A stretch of DNA of 64,000 nt from assembly GCA_023091735.1 (NCBI GenBank), contig JALKBU010000063.1:33598-97597 (forward strand), written 5' to 3'. A program made the position numbers and the translations under genes. The notes under the pieces were generated by a model. It saw nothing but the letters and a program-made list of their open reading frames with translations. It was not told the DNA's origin and ran no database searches. Below are positions 1 through 8,587 of the stretch, piece after piece. Origin of the DNA: Trichomonas tenax. Its lineage: Eukaryota; Parabasalia; Trichomonadida; Trichomonadidae. The first letter of the stretch is position 1. Every line of letters starts with the position of its first letter.

Positions 1-1059
1 CCTATCTAAAACTGGTGGATTTGCGAGATTCGAACCATCAATGTGTTGAACTTCAGATCCAATTCTGAGCCCTGGTTTGACGGAAGATTCACTTGGAGTT
101 GGAATATCGCGCGAAACGACTGTTCTGAAGCTGCTCTCTGCTGTATCGCATGAAGCGGACTCTATTGTTGTGTGCGTCATTGTTGTATAGTTGCTTCCTA
201 TGAAGCGGCTGTTAGCAGGAATGCTAATACGGAAATTATCAGGGAACACATTTGGATCATTCAACTTTGATGTTTTTGAAGGAACTGTATTAACCAAGCC
301 AATATGCTTATACGGAAGTGCGTGATTCACATTAAGATCGAGATTTTTAACATCATTTTCATCTAATGGTTTTCCTGAAGGATGATGAATGTCATCAACA
401 TATCTATCGATGTTTCTAATCGGAGGATGCTCAAAATACCTGTAATGTGGATCAATATCATCATAATTTGGATATGGAATTTTTCGATTTTTGTGTTTAG
501 ATGGACCGAGAATTACCTTTTTTCCATCTGCATTTCTGTGAACGCGAACTCTTACGCGTGATTCTGTTGAAGCAGGAACAGAATCTTCTGATTTTCTGTC
601 AGTTTTTGCAGACAAAGTAACAGATGTTCCAAAAGTAGAATAGCTGAAACTTTTTGAGCCTTCTTCTTGTGGAAATTGCTGATTTACTATGTAAGTTGCT
701 TCTGTTTTTGCAGATTTCGCAGATTTTTCTGATTTATCACTTCTATGATGAGGAGAATGGCTGCTTTTAGAAGATTCATGTTTTGGCGTCGAATTATTGT
801 TTTTTGGTGGCATTGCGTATGCATCTTCGATATTTCCGCGAGCTTTCGCCGGAATTTGCTCAATTTCTGACTTCTCGGGTAAAGCAATATGCACTGGCAT
901 TTGCACATTAGAGCCTTCTCCAATTTCAGAAGCAGATTGATATCCATTACGTGTAGGAACGTGAACCTTTATAAGCTCCACTTTTAAGTTGCTTCCAGAA
1001 GGACCGATAAACTGTTGTTCATTCCCTGATTGGCGAATCTGTTCATGGGAAGAACTCAT
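1..1059 (-). CDS. Hypothetical low-complexity protein, 3' end beyond the left edge
   Basis: An ATG at 1059 opens a frame that stays free of stops to base 1 (353 codons), so only the N-terminal part is present. The protein starts MSSSHEQIRQSGNEQQFIGP. A roughly 80-residue stretch that could be folded is followed by a long region rich in Ser, Lys, His and Asn (residues about 85-190), with several SP/TP sites. After that comes a Tyr/Pro/Asp-rich part with YPNYDDIDPHYRYFEHPP. I see no catalytic motif, signal peptide or membrane segment and do not recognise a family. The composition suggests a mostly disordered phosphoprotein or scaffold (inference). The reading frame itself is well supported because it is open throughout in AT-rich DNA. 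The A-rich leader directly before the ATG is usual here. Confidence 0.75.
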   Translation of the reverse strand, partial: MSSSHEQIRQSGNEQQFIGPSGSNLKVELIKVHVPTRNGYQSASEIGEGSNVQMPVHIALPEKSEIEQIPAKARGNIEDAYAMPPKNNNSTPKHESSKSSHSPHHRSDKSEKSAKSAKTEATYIVNQQFPQEEGSKSFSYSTFGTSVTLSAKTDRKSEDSVPASTESRVRVRVHRNADGKKVILGPSKHKNRKIPYPNYDDIDPHYRYFEHPPIRNIDRYVDDIHHPSGKPLDENDVKNLDLNVNHALPYKHIGLVNTVPSKTSKLNDPNVFPDNFRISIPANSRFIGSNYTTMTHTTIESASCDTAESSFRTVVSRDIPTPSESSVKPGLRIGSEVQHIDGSNLANPPVLDR

Positions 1060-1136
1060 TTTTTAATTTTAACGGAAGCAGTTGCTCACTTTTTTTCATA
1101 AACATACACATAAAATGAGTTAATATTCAGATAATG

Positions 1137-1244
1137 TAAACTACTTTTTTTAATCTAGGTACTCATCTCAATTTTTTCAAGGGGTCCCCCTCAATATTGT
1201 GAGGAACACGCCCGTAGAGTACCTAGATTAAAAAATGTAGTTTA
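1137..1244. repeat. 108-bp palindromic TA-flanked element (MITE-like)
   Basis: Bases 1137-1164 and 1217-1244 form a 28-bp inverted repeat with one mismatch. Each end starts with TAAACTAC and reaches inward to AATCTAGGTACTC. The outermost dinucleotide at both ends is TA, as expected for the target-site duplication of Tc1/mariner transposons. The 52-bp interior is richer in G and C (it includes GGGGTCCCCC) and has no ORF. Best read as a short non-autonomous element. It lies in the leader region of the gene starting at 1059. Confidence 0.7.
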
Positions 1245-1625
1245 AGTGAAAAAATTATATACATTAGTTTTTTAGCCCATAACATGTTTATTTTATTATT
1301 TTAAAAAATTTATGCAATAAAGCTCTGTTATTTAGGCGACTTGATGGTATAGGCCCAGAGATTTTATAATATACCCAAAATTATCTATCATTGGTTTTCA
1401 TTACTATGGAAAGAAAAAATAGCCAAAAATAAAGAAAAACTGAAATATATCATAAATCTGCCTTTTATATAAATCATGGAAGACAGGAAACATGTAAAAA
1501 ACGACTTTGGTGAAATGAATCACTCAAAATTCTAAAGAAGACCAATTGGATTGATCGAGTGGCTGATATTGGAAATCGGAAAATATTTCAAAGTTATTAT
1601 TGGCATCGATATCAGATTAAATAAT

Positions 1626-1910
1626 TTAAGTGAAATTTCCGACTTCGATTTCTGAGGGTGACGAAAAATCTTCAGCTCTGCTGGATTGAGACGTGATGAT
1701 TTCAGACGAGAGCGACGTTCCTGTAGGTGAAGAAAATCCAAGACCAACCTCTTTCGCACGATCCAACCTCTCGAAAGTTCCATGGTAGTCTTTGCGGTTT
1801 CGAGGATTCCTTCGTTCAGCTAAAGGTAAGCCTCTGCTACTACATTTAGTAACCATGCCGTCACATATGAATGCAGAAAATATCAGACGACCCACAGTTT
1901 TATTCGTCAT
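1626..1910 (-). CDS. Possible small gene, unrecognised 94-residue product
   Basis: A genuine ATG at 1910 lies directly after TCATTTTTTA, which looks like the short trichomonad initiator, and the frame runs 94 codons. The product has a Cys-containing N-terminus, a basic middle (ERRNPRNRKDYHG) and a Ser/Glu-rich C-terminus (SSRAEDFSSPSEIEV). No domain is recognised. Its base composition is slightly less AT-rich than the flanks. A fragment of a larger decayed gene is an equally good reading. An overlapping - strand frame at 1532-1783 appears to be a shadow. Confidence 0.35.
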   Translation of the reverse strand: MTNKTVGRLIFSAFICDGMVTKCSSRGLPLAERRNPRNRKDYHGTFERLDRAKEVGLGFSSPTGTSLSSEIITSQSSRAEDFSSPSEIEVGNFT

Positions 1911-2719
1911 TAAAAAATGATAGTAAAAAATTCAATGATAGTCGGAATTTTTTTGACTTCATATCAGAAGTTTGACAATCTAAAATATAGCATCCACATG
2001 GGTATGTAACAGTGTGTGCAAAGTCTGAGTTAATAAAACCTATTTTTTGAGGTTAGATTCGGATGCTTTTTGCCATGGTGTCTCATGTCATCAATTTTGA
2101 ATGGTTTGTGGCGTCCCCGACGATTTTTTTGAGCTTCACGTCCCGAAATGAACGACAAACGAGGAAAATTTTCGATGTTAACATTTGCAGCCTCCACCTA
2201 TTAAAGATGAGAGTTGGAAAATGTTAACATCACTTGTGCGAAGCACAAACACTGAAGAAAGCACTTCTTGTTGTTTTTTTTTTCGTCGGGGATGCTGAAG
2301 TTGGGAACAGCACGTTCGTAAAAGGAAAAATCAGCTGTGATCATCATGAAATCGATTGATTCAAAATCTGATTATTAATTTTGTCTGATTTGATCATGCT
2401 CTGGCATATGAATATTTACAAAAGTCTGTGTGTAGTATTTGCAACTCGTTGACACAGCATCAAATAAGTGTTGACAAAAAATTGCATATCAAGTCAAGAT
2501 AGGGCTTTATAACTTTTTTGTTTTTTTTAAGGTTTCTTAGTTATATTCACAGATCTGTATGCTATGCCCATAGTGCATAGATATAAATTTATCTCGTCAA
2601 GTGATGAAATATGAATCTGTCATGTAAAGTAATAAAATAATATTAAGAATTTGACGTTAGGGATTTTAAGAATAAAAAAGTGGTTGGAAAAGACCCTCAT
2701 TTATAAGAACAAAAGGGGG
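1911..2719. other. Intergenic, with a nested inverted repeat
   Basis: No gene is seen. Two inverted repeats are nested here. The outer pair is 2111-2123 and 2283-2295 (GCGTCCCCGACGA and its complement, 12 of 13 matching). The inner pair is 2174-2186 and 2219-2231 (GATGTTAACATTT, 13 of 13). Together they make a 185-bp foldback. Nearer the kinase gene is a TGTCATGTAAA site at 2618-2628. Confidence 0.6.
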
Positions 2720-3715
2720 ATGATCCGCACTGGGTCTTCGCTTCTTCATTTCATCATTGGCGAAAAAATCGGTGCTGGAACATTCGGGGAAGTCTACAAT
2801 GCCAAGGATAAAACAACTGGTGAGATTGTGGCGATTAAATGCGAATCTCATCGAAGTCGAAAACGATATTTAGAGCACGAGTACAAAATTCTCGCTGCGC
2901 TGCAGTCTTCATTGATGTTTCCACGCTGTGGCATATTTGGAGTTACTCCAGAGTTCAGATTTTACTCGATGGAACTTTTAGGAACATCAATAACGCAGAT
3001 ATTCAAGAAAATTCCAATAGAATCGGGAGTAATCGTGATGCAGGAGTCTCTCAAAGCACTAGAACAACTACATCTCCGAGGTTTCGTACATCGAGATATA
3101 AAACCAGGAAATATCATCACGAGGAATAAGCGCGACACTCCGATATGCATCATAGATTTCGGTCTCACACGCCAATATATCAATACCGAGACTGGCAAAC
3201 ATATTGAACATACTTCAAATGCAGGATTTAGAGGTTCTAAAGCATATGCGAGCATTAACTGTCACTCTTTTTGCTCTTGCTCGCGAAAGGATGACATGAT
3301 CTCATGGTTTTATGTCATGATCGAAATGATGTGCGGAAAACTGCCTTGGAGAGGTGTTCAGGACCACGAAGAACTTATATACCTCAAATCACAATTCAAT
3401 GTCAAGAAATTCACGCACAATGCCGGTCCAGAATTAGCAGATATTTGGACAAGCATTAATTACTTACATTTTGATGAAAAACCGAACTACAAATACATAT
3501 ATGAGAAGATAGACGAGATGAAGAAGCGTTTTGGATTGACAGGAAACGAGCGTCACATTTGGGAAAACTATTTTGAAAATATGCCAAATCCTGATGATTT
3601 CGTTGACTGGAATGGCACAATAGAAGGTGCAAGAGCTGTCGAAATAAGCCCAGAGTTTATTAATGACGATGAGCCTCTCGATACTGTTGTTGCAGAGGCC
3701 ACTTGTCAGATATAG
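2720..3715 (+). CDS. CK1-superfamily protein kinase, TTBK-like
   Basis: Serine/threonine kinase of 331 residues. The ATP-binding loop is at about 17-25 (GAGTFGEV) and the lysine is K40 in VAIK. The catalytic loop HRDIKPGN is at 124-131 and DFG at 146-148. The activation segment reads RGSKAYASINCH instead of APE, which is the hallmark of the CK1 superfamily and closest to tau-tubulin kinases. No C-terminal tail beyond about 30 acidic residues. The frame is open upstream from a TTG at 2651, but the first ATG is 2720 and the kinase domain begins soon after it, so that start is preferred. A TGTCATGTAAA motif lies 92 bp upstream of the ATG. CK1-type kinases are known to be a large family in trichomonads. 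The substrate cannot be told from sequence. Confidence 0.9.
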   Translation: MIRTGSSLLHFIIGEKIGAGTFGEVYNAKDKTTGEIVAIKCESHRSRKRYLEHEYKILAALQSSLMFPRCGIFGVTPEFRFYSMELLGTSITQIFKKIPIESGVIVMQESLKALEQLHLRGFVHRDIKPGNIITRNKRDTPICIIDFGLTRQYINTETGKHIEHTSNAGFRGSKAYASINCHSFCSCSRKDDMISWFYVMIEMMCGKLPWRGVQDHEELIYLKSQFNVKKFTHNAGPELADIWTSINYLHFDEKPNYKYIYEKIDEMKKRFGLTGNERHIWENYFENMPNPDDFVDWNGTIEGARAVEISPEFINDDEPLDTVVAEATCQI

Positions 3716-5735
3716 TTTGATGTTATTAATAAAGATGTTGTTAGTATATATACAATCAAATGAAACATTTCTTTATCCCTCGAACTCATTGAAAATCAAT
3801 AGCATTTCAAATAGATGTCTGAATTTAAGGATATTATCTCAAGAAAGTTGAGCCAATCAAACATTTTAAAGTCACTTTGGATAAATTAAAAGAATGTGAT
3901 AGCGAAAAAACTCATCTTAATTCTGAAACAAAACATATTCATAAAAAAAGGATTGATACTCTGCGCAGCTGATAAACAATAAATCAAGCTAAACACAAAT
4001 GATTAACTAATAATGGAAATAAGCAAAATTTATTACAAGCATTTTGATGTTGTGTACTTTTTGACAAATAAACTTTATGATATGTCATGTAAAAAATTGT
4101 CATGTCAAATTGGTATGTAAACCAAAAAATAATTTGGAGTGAGAGTTCGATATATCACTATGCTCATGTATGTGTATATAATTCCGAACTTTGCCGCGAA
4201 AATCTAATACCATGAGATATCAGTTTCGAAATGTAATGAGTTTTAATGAGTGGTTAGAGTAGTATGATGTATGGCATGTGATGCAAAACTAAGCTAGGAG
4301 AGGAGAGCTAAGTAAAGTCGAAAATTAAATTGATTCAATTCACAAAATCAGATATTGAAGAATATTTCTGTTGTGGATGTCATGCGCTCTATGAATCTGT
4401 ATTGCCGTCATATGATTGATGCCTCTGCAAGCTCATGCAGCGGAGTTGGCCATTAAGGAGGCCAACATTTTTAAAAACTTGATTTTTTGTGTGAAAACCT
4501 TCGAATTTTACCGAAGATATGTTTGGAAAAGTGAAACTACAGGGACATGCTAAAAGTTAAGGCAGAAAGTTCCAGGAAAGTACAATAATACAAGCATTTA
4601 ACGTTATGTTATGTTCATGAACATGCTAAAAACATTATGTCATGTAAAGTTTACATCTCAGTTTTGTTTAGATCAAAATTGTGAAAATTGTGAAAATTCG
4701 AGATATAAATAAGGTTATCATCAAGCTCTACATGTGTATTGGAAATGTGAAGTAATATGTAATGGCATATGCGAATATATATCATGCTCGATGAGACTCT
4801 AAAGTAATTTATAGAAATAAATGAGTTGAAGGTGTAAATATATTTAAATGATATAAAATTGCCGCGACTTAGCTCCGAAATCAAATACACATATCCAAAT
4901 GGATGATAGATACGAAATAGATAAAGTTGAATTTTGCTGATTTTTGAAAGTTCAAGTAACCTTTAAAGAAAAATGAAAGAAAATGTGGAACCTTATTCTA
5001 AAAAGGAGCGTGAGTAAAAAAAATTACACTTTTTCCTCTTTTCTTTTTTTGAGCCATTTTTAGAATTGCTCGAAGCTCAATTCTAAAAAATGGCTCAGCC
5101 GCTTACCTAGAACTTATTGAACTTTAAAAAGTCCGTAGATTACGAAAAAAAATTAGATTGATCAATTGATTTTGGTAACTTTTTGAAAAATTGAGAGGAA
5201 ATAATTTTTTCATAAATTTATTTGTCGAGAGAAATTAGTGAAACACGCTTTAGGAAAAAATAATTGCGATATTCGGATTCAGCACACAGAATGGATATCT
5301 AATGTGTTACTATAATTGAAAAATAATTCTAGATTCGAGTATCTCAAAATTTACTCGATTAAAACTACGTTTTTATTAAAAATATGGAAATAATATATAT
5401 GATTTAATGAAGAATTCCAAAAAAAGTCAAGAATTTTCAGTATATATTAAATATAGATAATCATATTTCATGAATATAATTGAAGCCAAAATCAATAATG
5501 AAGCAAAGAATGATTCCCCAAAATACAACAAAACTCATATACAAACAAAGGTGTAACTTAACACAACTCGAAAAACTTTGAATGAAGCAGATGCGATTGA
5601 ACAAGTTTAAGAATTTTATCACAAATTGTTCCAGATCCGATTTCGTTTATCAAAAACAATTTTTCGAAAATAGATCCAAAAGAAGGATTTCACAATATAT
5701 TTTCTCGGATCTGATATTTTCTGATCTCTCAAAAA
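3716..5735. other. 2-kb intergenic stretch without a gene
   Basis: Only short, compositionally random ORFs are present. Noted: TGTCATGTAAA sites at 4083-4093 and 4638-4648 with no gene downstream; a small GTTGGCC/GGCCAAC hairpin at about 4446-4468; a 24-mer at 4516-4539 that recurs at 52297-52320; and a strong hairpin at 5050-5097. Confidence 0.6.
5050..5097. repeat. Strong perfect-arm hairpin
   Basis: Bases 5050-5068 (TGAGCCATTTTTAGAATTG) are the reverse complement of 5078-5097, except for one extra A in the right arm. The loop is 9 nt. The surrounding DNA is AT-rich and holds no gene within 600 bp. It could be a small foldback repeat or a structured transcript. There is no T-run right after it that would mark a Pol III end. 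Confidence 0.6.
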
Positions 5736-6860
5736 ATGAAATAAGAATTGAAATCCTTATTTTTTGTTTTGATTTTCTGGGGCATTGTCTTATTAATCAG
5801 GGCCGAGGAAATTCGTATTTCTAATGACGACGAGGATATAATTAACACTATATTAATCATATCATCAAATTTACCTTGGATAAGAAAGATTTCTATTCCA
5901 AAAGGAAAGAAATGGAGTTTTGGGAACACACGCTGTTGCTTATAATGTTTCAAAGGTTGTTGCTGCAATCAGTGACGGCAACAAAACGAAAAAGACTATA
6001 GAAAATCCATTCTTCATCAGCAAAAGATCTCCTGAAACTGTTGATGAAGTATTCAAAATAATGCAAGAAATATCAAAACCTTCACTTGAAACAATCTACA
6101 GTTGTCCTGAAGAATATTGCAAACTCCAAATCATTGACATTATGCCACCAATTGATTTCCATTACGTCGGTAAATAAAATTAGCTCGATTACGAGATCGA
6201 TATGGTTACACAGCCATTAATCACAACTGATCTCAGTTATTCAGACACATTGAATATTTTGTACGATTTATAGGTGATCCACAAACTAGGAAAGGAAAGA
6301 TAAAGCAGCTCCTTAGATACGTTTATGTTATAAGTCCCGAACTTATGACGATCTCCTATGAACCAGAGAATGATCAAGTTAGGGCAATGAAGACTGGAAA
6401 ACCTTTAATGTATGCAAATAACACTATTTATAGCAACATTCAGATACTCACATTGATGCAAAATGTAACAAGTGGTGGTGATCCAACGAAGCAACATTAT
6501 GAAGGCAATTGCAAAGTTTGGATTACCAAATATGCCGATAAAACTGCTACAGCTGAAGATACAAACTTCTTATTTAAATCCGGGCAAACATATTATCTCA
6601 ATCCTGGATACTATGACCAAACAGCAGTCGCTCAAAATGAATAATCTGTTGATGCATCAGTTTCCGTAACTGATGAAGATCAAAAAGGCTCTGGATCAGT
6701 TGATGATAAGAAAAGAGGATTGGGTGTGGGACCAATTATTGGAAAAGTTATTGGATGTATTCTTTTGGTCGCAATCATTTGTGTTTTAGTTTGGTTCTTC
6801 GCTTTAAGGAGCAAGAAAAAGCAAAGCGAAAACATAACCAACCAAGTATCAACAATTTAG
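5736..6860 (+). pseudogene. Decayed type I membrane (surface) protein gene
   Basis: Read in pieces, this is one membrane protein. The ATG at 5736 is followed at codon 3 by an in-frame TAA. A signal-peptide-like stretch (SLFFVLIFWGIVLLIRAEE) comes next. An extracellular region follows in another frame (about 5920-6177), and a third frame from about 6270 runs to 6860. That frame is interrupted by TAA at 6642-6644, then has an acidic Ser/Asp stretch, a transmembrane helix (IIGKVIGCILLVAIICVLVW) and a short Lys/Gln/Ser tail ending at TAG 6858-6860. So there are at least two in-frame stops and two frameshifts. The family is not recognised. The layout (leader, ectodomain, one membrane helix, short tail) matches trichomonad surface proteins, which are prone to decay. 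I looked for introns to rescue it and saw no convincing splice sites. Confidence 0.75.
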
Positions 6861-6903
6861 TTAAATTTAATAAAAAACAAGCAAATATATTAATATTTCT
6901 ATT

Positions 6904-7201
6904 TCATGTCATGGAATTCTGGTGGCTGTGGAACTGATTCAATTGGTTTCTTTTGCTCGCAATCTTCTTTAATTTCTTAGCTTCTCTTCCTCTCTCATGA
7001 AGTGCATTTGGTTCTAAGAGTTTGCCTGCTGTTGCTTGATCGATTTTTCTTGTTTGAGCTTCTATAATTAAAGCCTCATTCTTCAGCGAAATCATCTGTT
7101 TGGGTTTTTCCACGAACAAAGCAAGTGATAACAGTTATAGCTTTCTTGAGTTCCTTAACCTTTGAGTCTTTTAGTGAAGTTAACTGCATATATGATATCA
7201 T
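6904..7201 (-). pseudogene. Small basic protein gene with a single frameshift
   Basis: The ATG at 7201 reads 41 codons (MISYMQLTSLKDSKVKELKK, then TVITCFVRGK) to TGA at 7076-7078. The next frame is open across the junction and continues to 6904 with a Lys-rich, coil-like sequence (RKIDQATAGKLLEPNALHER, then REAKKLKKIASKRNQL). A shift by one base near the A5 run at about 7105 would join the two parts into a protein of about 98 residues. The frames look like one broken gene, or one sequencing error in an intact gene. The family is not recognised. It sits 64 bp downstream of the PP2A-type gene on the same strand. Confidence 0.5.
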
Positions 7202-7265
7202 TGTGGCGTTTGACAATTTAATCTCTGCAAATTAAGTAGAAGAGCCTTAAATATTGTGATAAAAA

Positions 7266-8450
7266 TTAAGCAGTAAGATTCTCCCATTCCTTGAATGTGT
7301 GAATATCAATAAGCTTTAAGAAGAATGTTGTTGATCCCATCTTAAGGAGATGATTAATAGTGACTCCACGGCCGGTGCATGATACAGTATCGAATAGTTC
7401 TGATATGAATCGATCTTCGTTGATCTCTCTGAATCCTGTTTCATCAACAAGACATTTATAAAAATATGTGATATCATCTCTTGAAACATATCCATCTTCA
7501 TCGATATCGACAATCCTAAAGAAAAATCTGATTCCTTGTTTCGTTTGCATGTTCTGCAAAGCAACAACAAAGCTAACATAAGTGCAAAAATCGAATTTCC
7601 CTTCGAAAGTTGGTAAAATTTCAAATAGACGGTCAAGAAAAGCGTCTGAGAACTTGTAGTCGAGAATATCTTTGAGGTTTTCTTTGCTGATGAGTCCATC
7701 CTCATTTGAATTCTCTTTAACATAAGATTTGTAAATTATTGTTGTTGATTTTATTGAGAATACATTTGACGATGGAATCATGTCCATATTGAGGAAAGAT
7801 GAGAATAGCTTGGATTGAAATAGTGAAGTAGCATTCAAATTCATATAATTATAATCAGAATAAAAGAAAAAGAATGTTGATACTACAATTTCAACGTAAA
7901 ACTCTTTGTACCAATTATAGTCTTTTTCAAGTTGTGCGAGAGACTTAAGTTTAGGAATTGTTTCAATTATAAAAGTTCGAAATGTATCTTGTGATATTGT
8001 GCGTGTTATCCATGGATCAATTTCTATAATCGACAGTATCCCGTTTTGGACATTGGAAAGCTGTGAAAGAAAAGTCTTAAATAATGCGCTATCGAACTTT
8101 CCATCGACCATTTTAAAGCGTGCTATAATCTTATCCGTGAATATATTTTCTCTTTCAGGAGAAAGAGCTGCTTTAACTTCGTTTAATGACATATCAGCTT
8201 GAATTCGCGAAATTTCGTGTCTCGAGATAATTGATTTGCGAAAAGCTTCAATTCTTTGTTCTCCTATGTATTGTGATAGTATTTTCCCGAAATCTGAAGA
8301 AGGAAACGAAAATAAATCATTAAATGCCGGAATTACTAGTGAAGGTGTCTTTTTTGATGATGATTCTGTCATCATCTTCAGGTGTTTATTGATTTCTTCA
8401 AGTCCATACATATTTAATGTTGCAATCAATTCATTGGGTTGAGGCAACAT
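7266..8450 (-). CDS. PP2A regulatory subunit B''-like EF-hand protein
   Basis: 394 residues. The C-terminal half carries a canonical calcium-binding loop, DIDEDGYVSRDD at 315-326, inside the phrase FFRIVDIDEDGYVSRDDITY that is characteristic of the PR72/PR130 (PPP2R3) family. A degenerate first EF-hand is at about 247-258 (NSNEDGLISKEN). In that family the subunit docks on the PP2A scaffold/catalytic core and gives it Ca2+-sensitive targeting. The N-terminal third is family-variable. The ATG at 8450 follows TCATATTTTTTA, a good initiator, so the start is firm. B''-type subunits also link PP2A to centrosomal and microtubule organisation in plants and animals. A role of that kind here is inference. 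Confidence 0.8.
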   Translation of the reverse strand: MLPQPNELIATLNMYGLEEINKHLKMMTESSSKKTPSLVIPAFNDLFSFPSSDFGKILSQYIGEQRIEAFRKSIISRHEISRIQADMSLNEVKAALSPERENIFTDKIIARFKMVDGKFDSALFKTFLSQLSNVQNGILSIIEIDPWITRTISQDTFRTFIIETIPKLKSLAQLEKDYNWYKEFYVEIVVSTFFFFYSDYNYMNLNATSLFQSKLFSSFLNMDMIPSSNVFSIKSTTIIYKSYVKENSNEDGLISKENLKDILDYKFSDAFLDRLFEILPTFEGKFDFCTYVSFVVALQNMQTKQGIRFFFRIVDIDEDGYVSRDDITYFYKCLVDETGFREINEDRFISELFDTVSCTGRGVTINHLLKMGSTTFFLKLIDIHTFKEWENLTA

Positions 8451-8587
8451 TAAAAAATATGATTTAACAATTTAAAAATACATTTCTATACAACGAATAA
8501 ATCTTATTTTTGTTATTTGTCTCATTCAAAAATTCAAAATCAAAAAAAGAATTGTAAGAAATTAAACGCATAATATTCAAACATTGT

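Noticed and set aside
14..48. B-box-like GGTTCGAATC on the - strand near the left edge
   Set aside because: No cloverleaf can be drawn, and the bases are in frame within a long coding region.
2651..2719. Upstream extension of the kinase from TTG
   Set aside because: TTG is not a credible start in a eukaryote; the kinase domain fits the ATG at 2720. The same logic moved the starts at 10384, 18397, 21234, 24909, 33697, 51040 and 57094.
6177..6345. Intron as an explanation for the frame changes in the relic
   Set aside because: No GTATGT-type 5' site and no ACTAACACACAG-type branch/3' site were seen, and in-frame stops elsewhere would remain.
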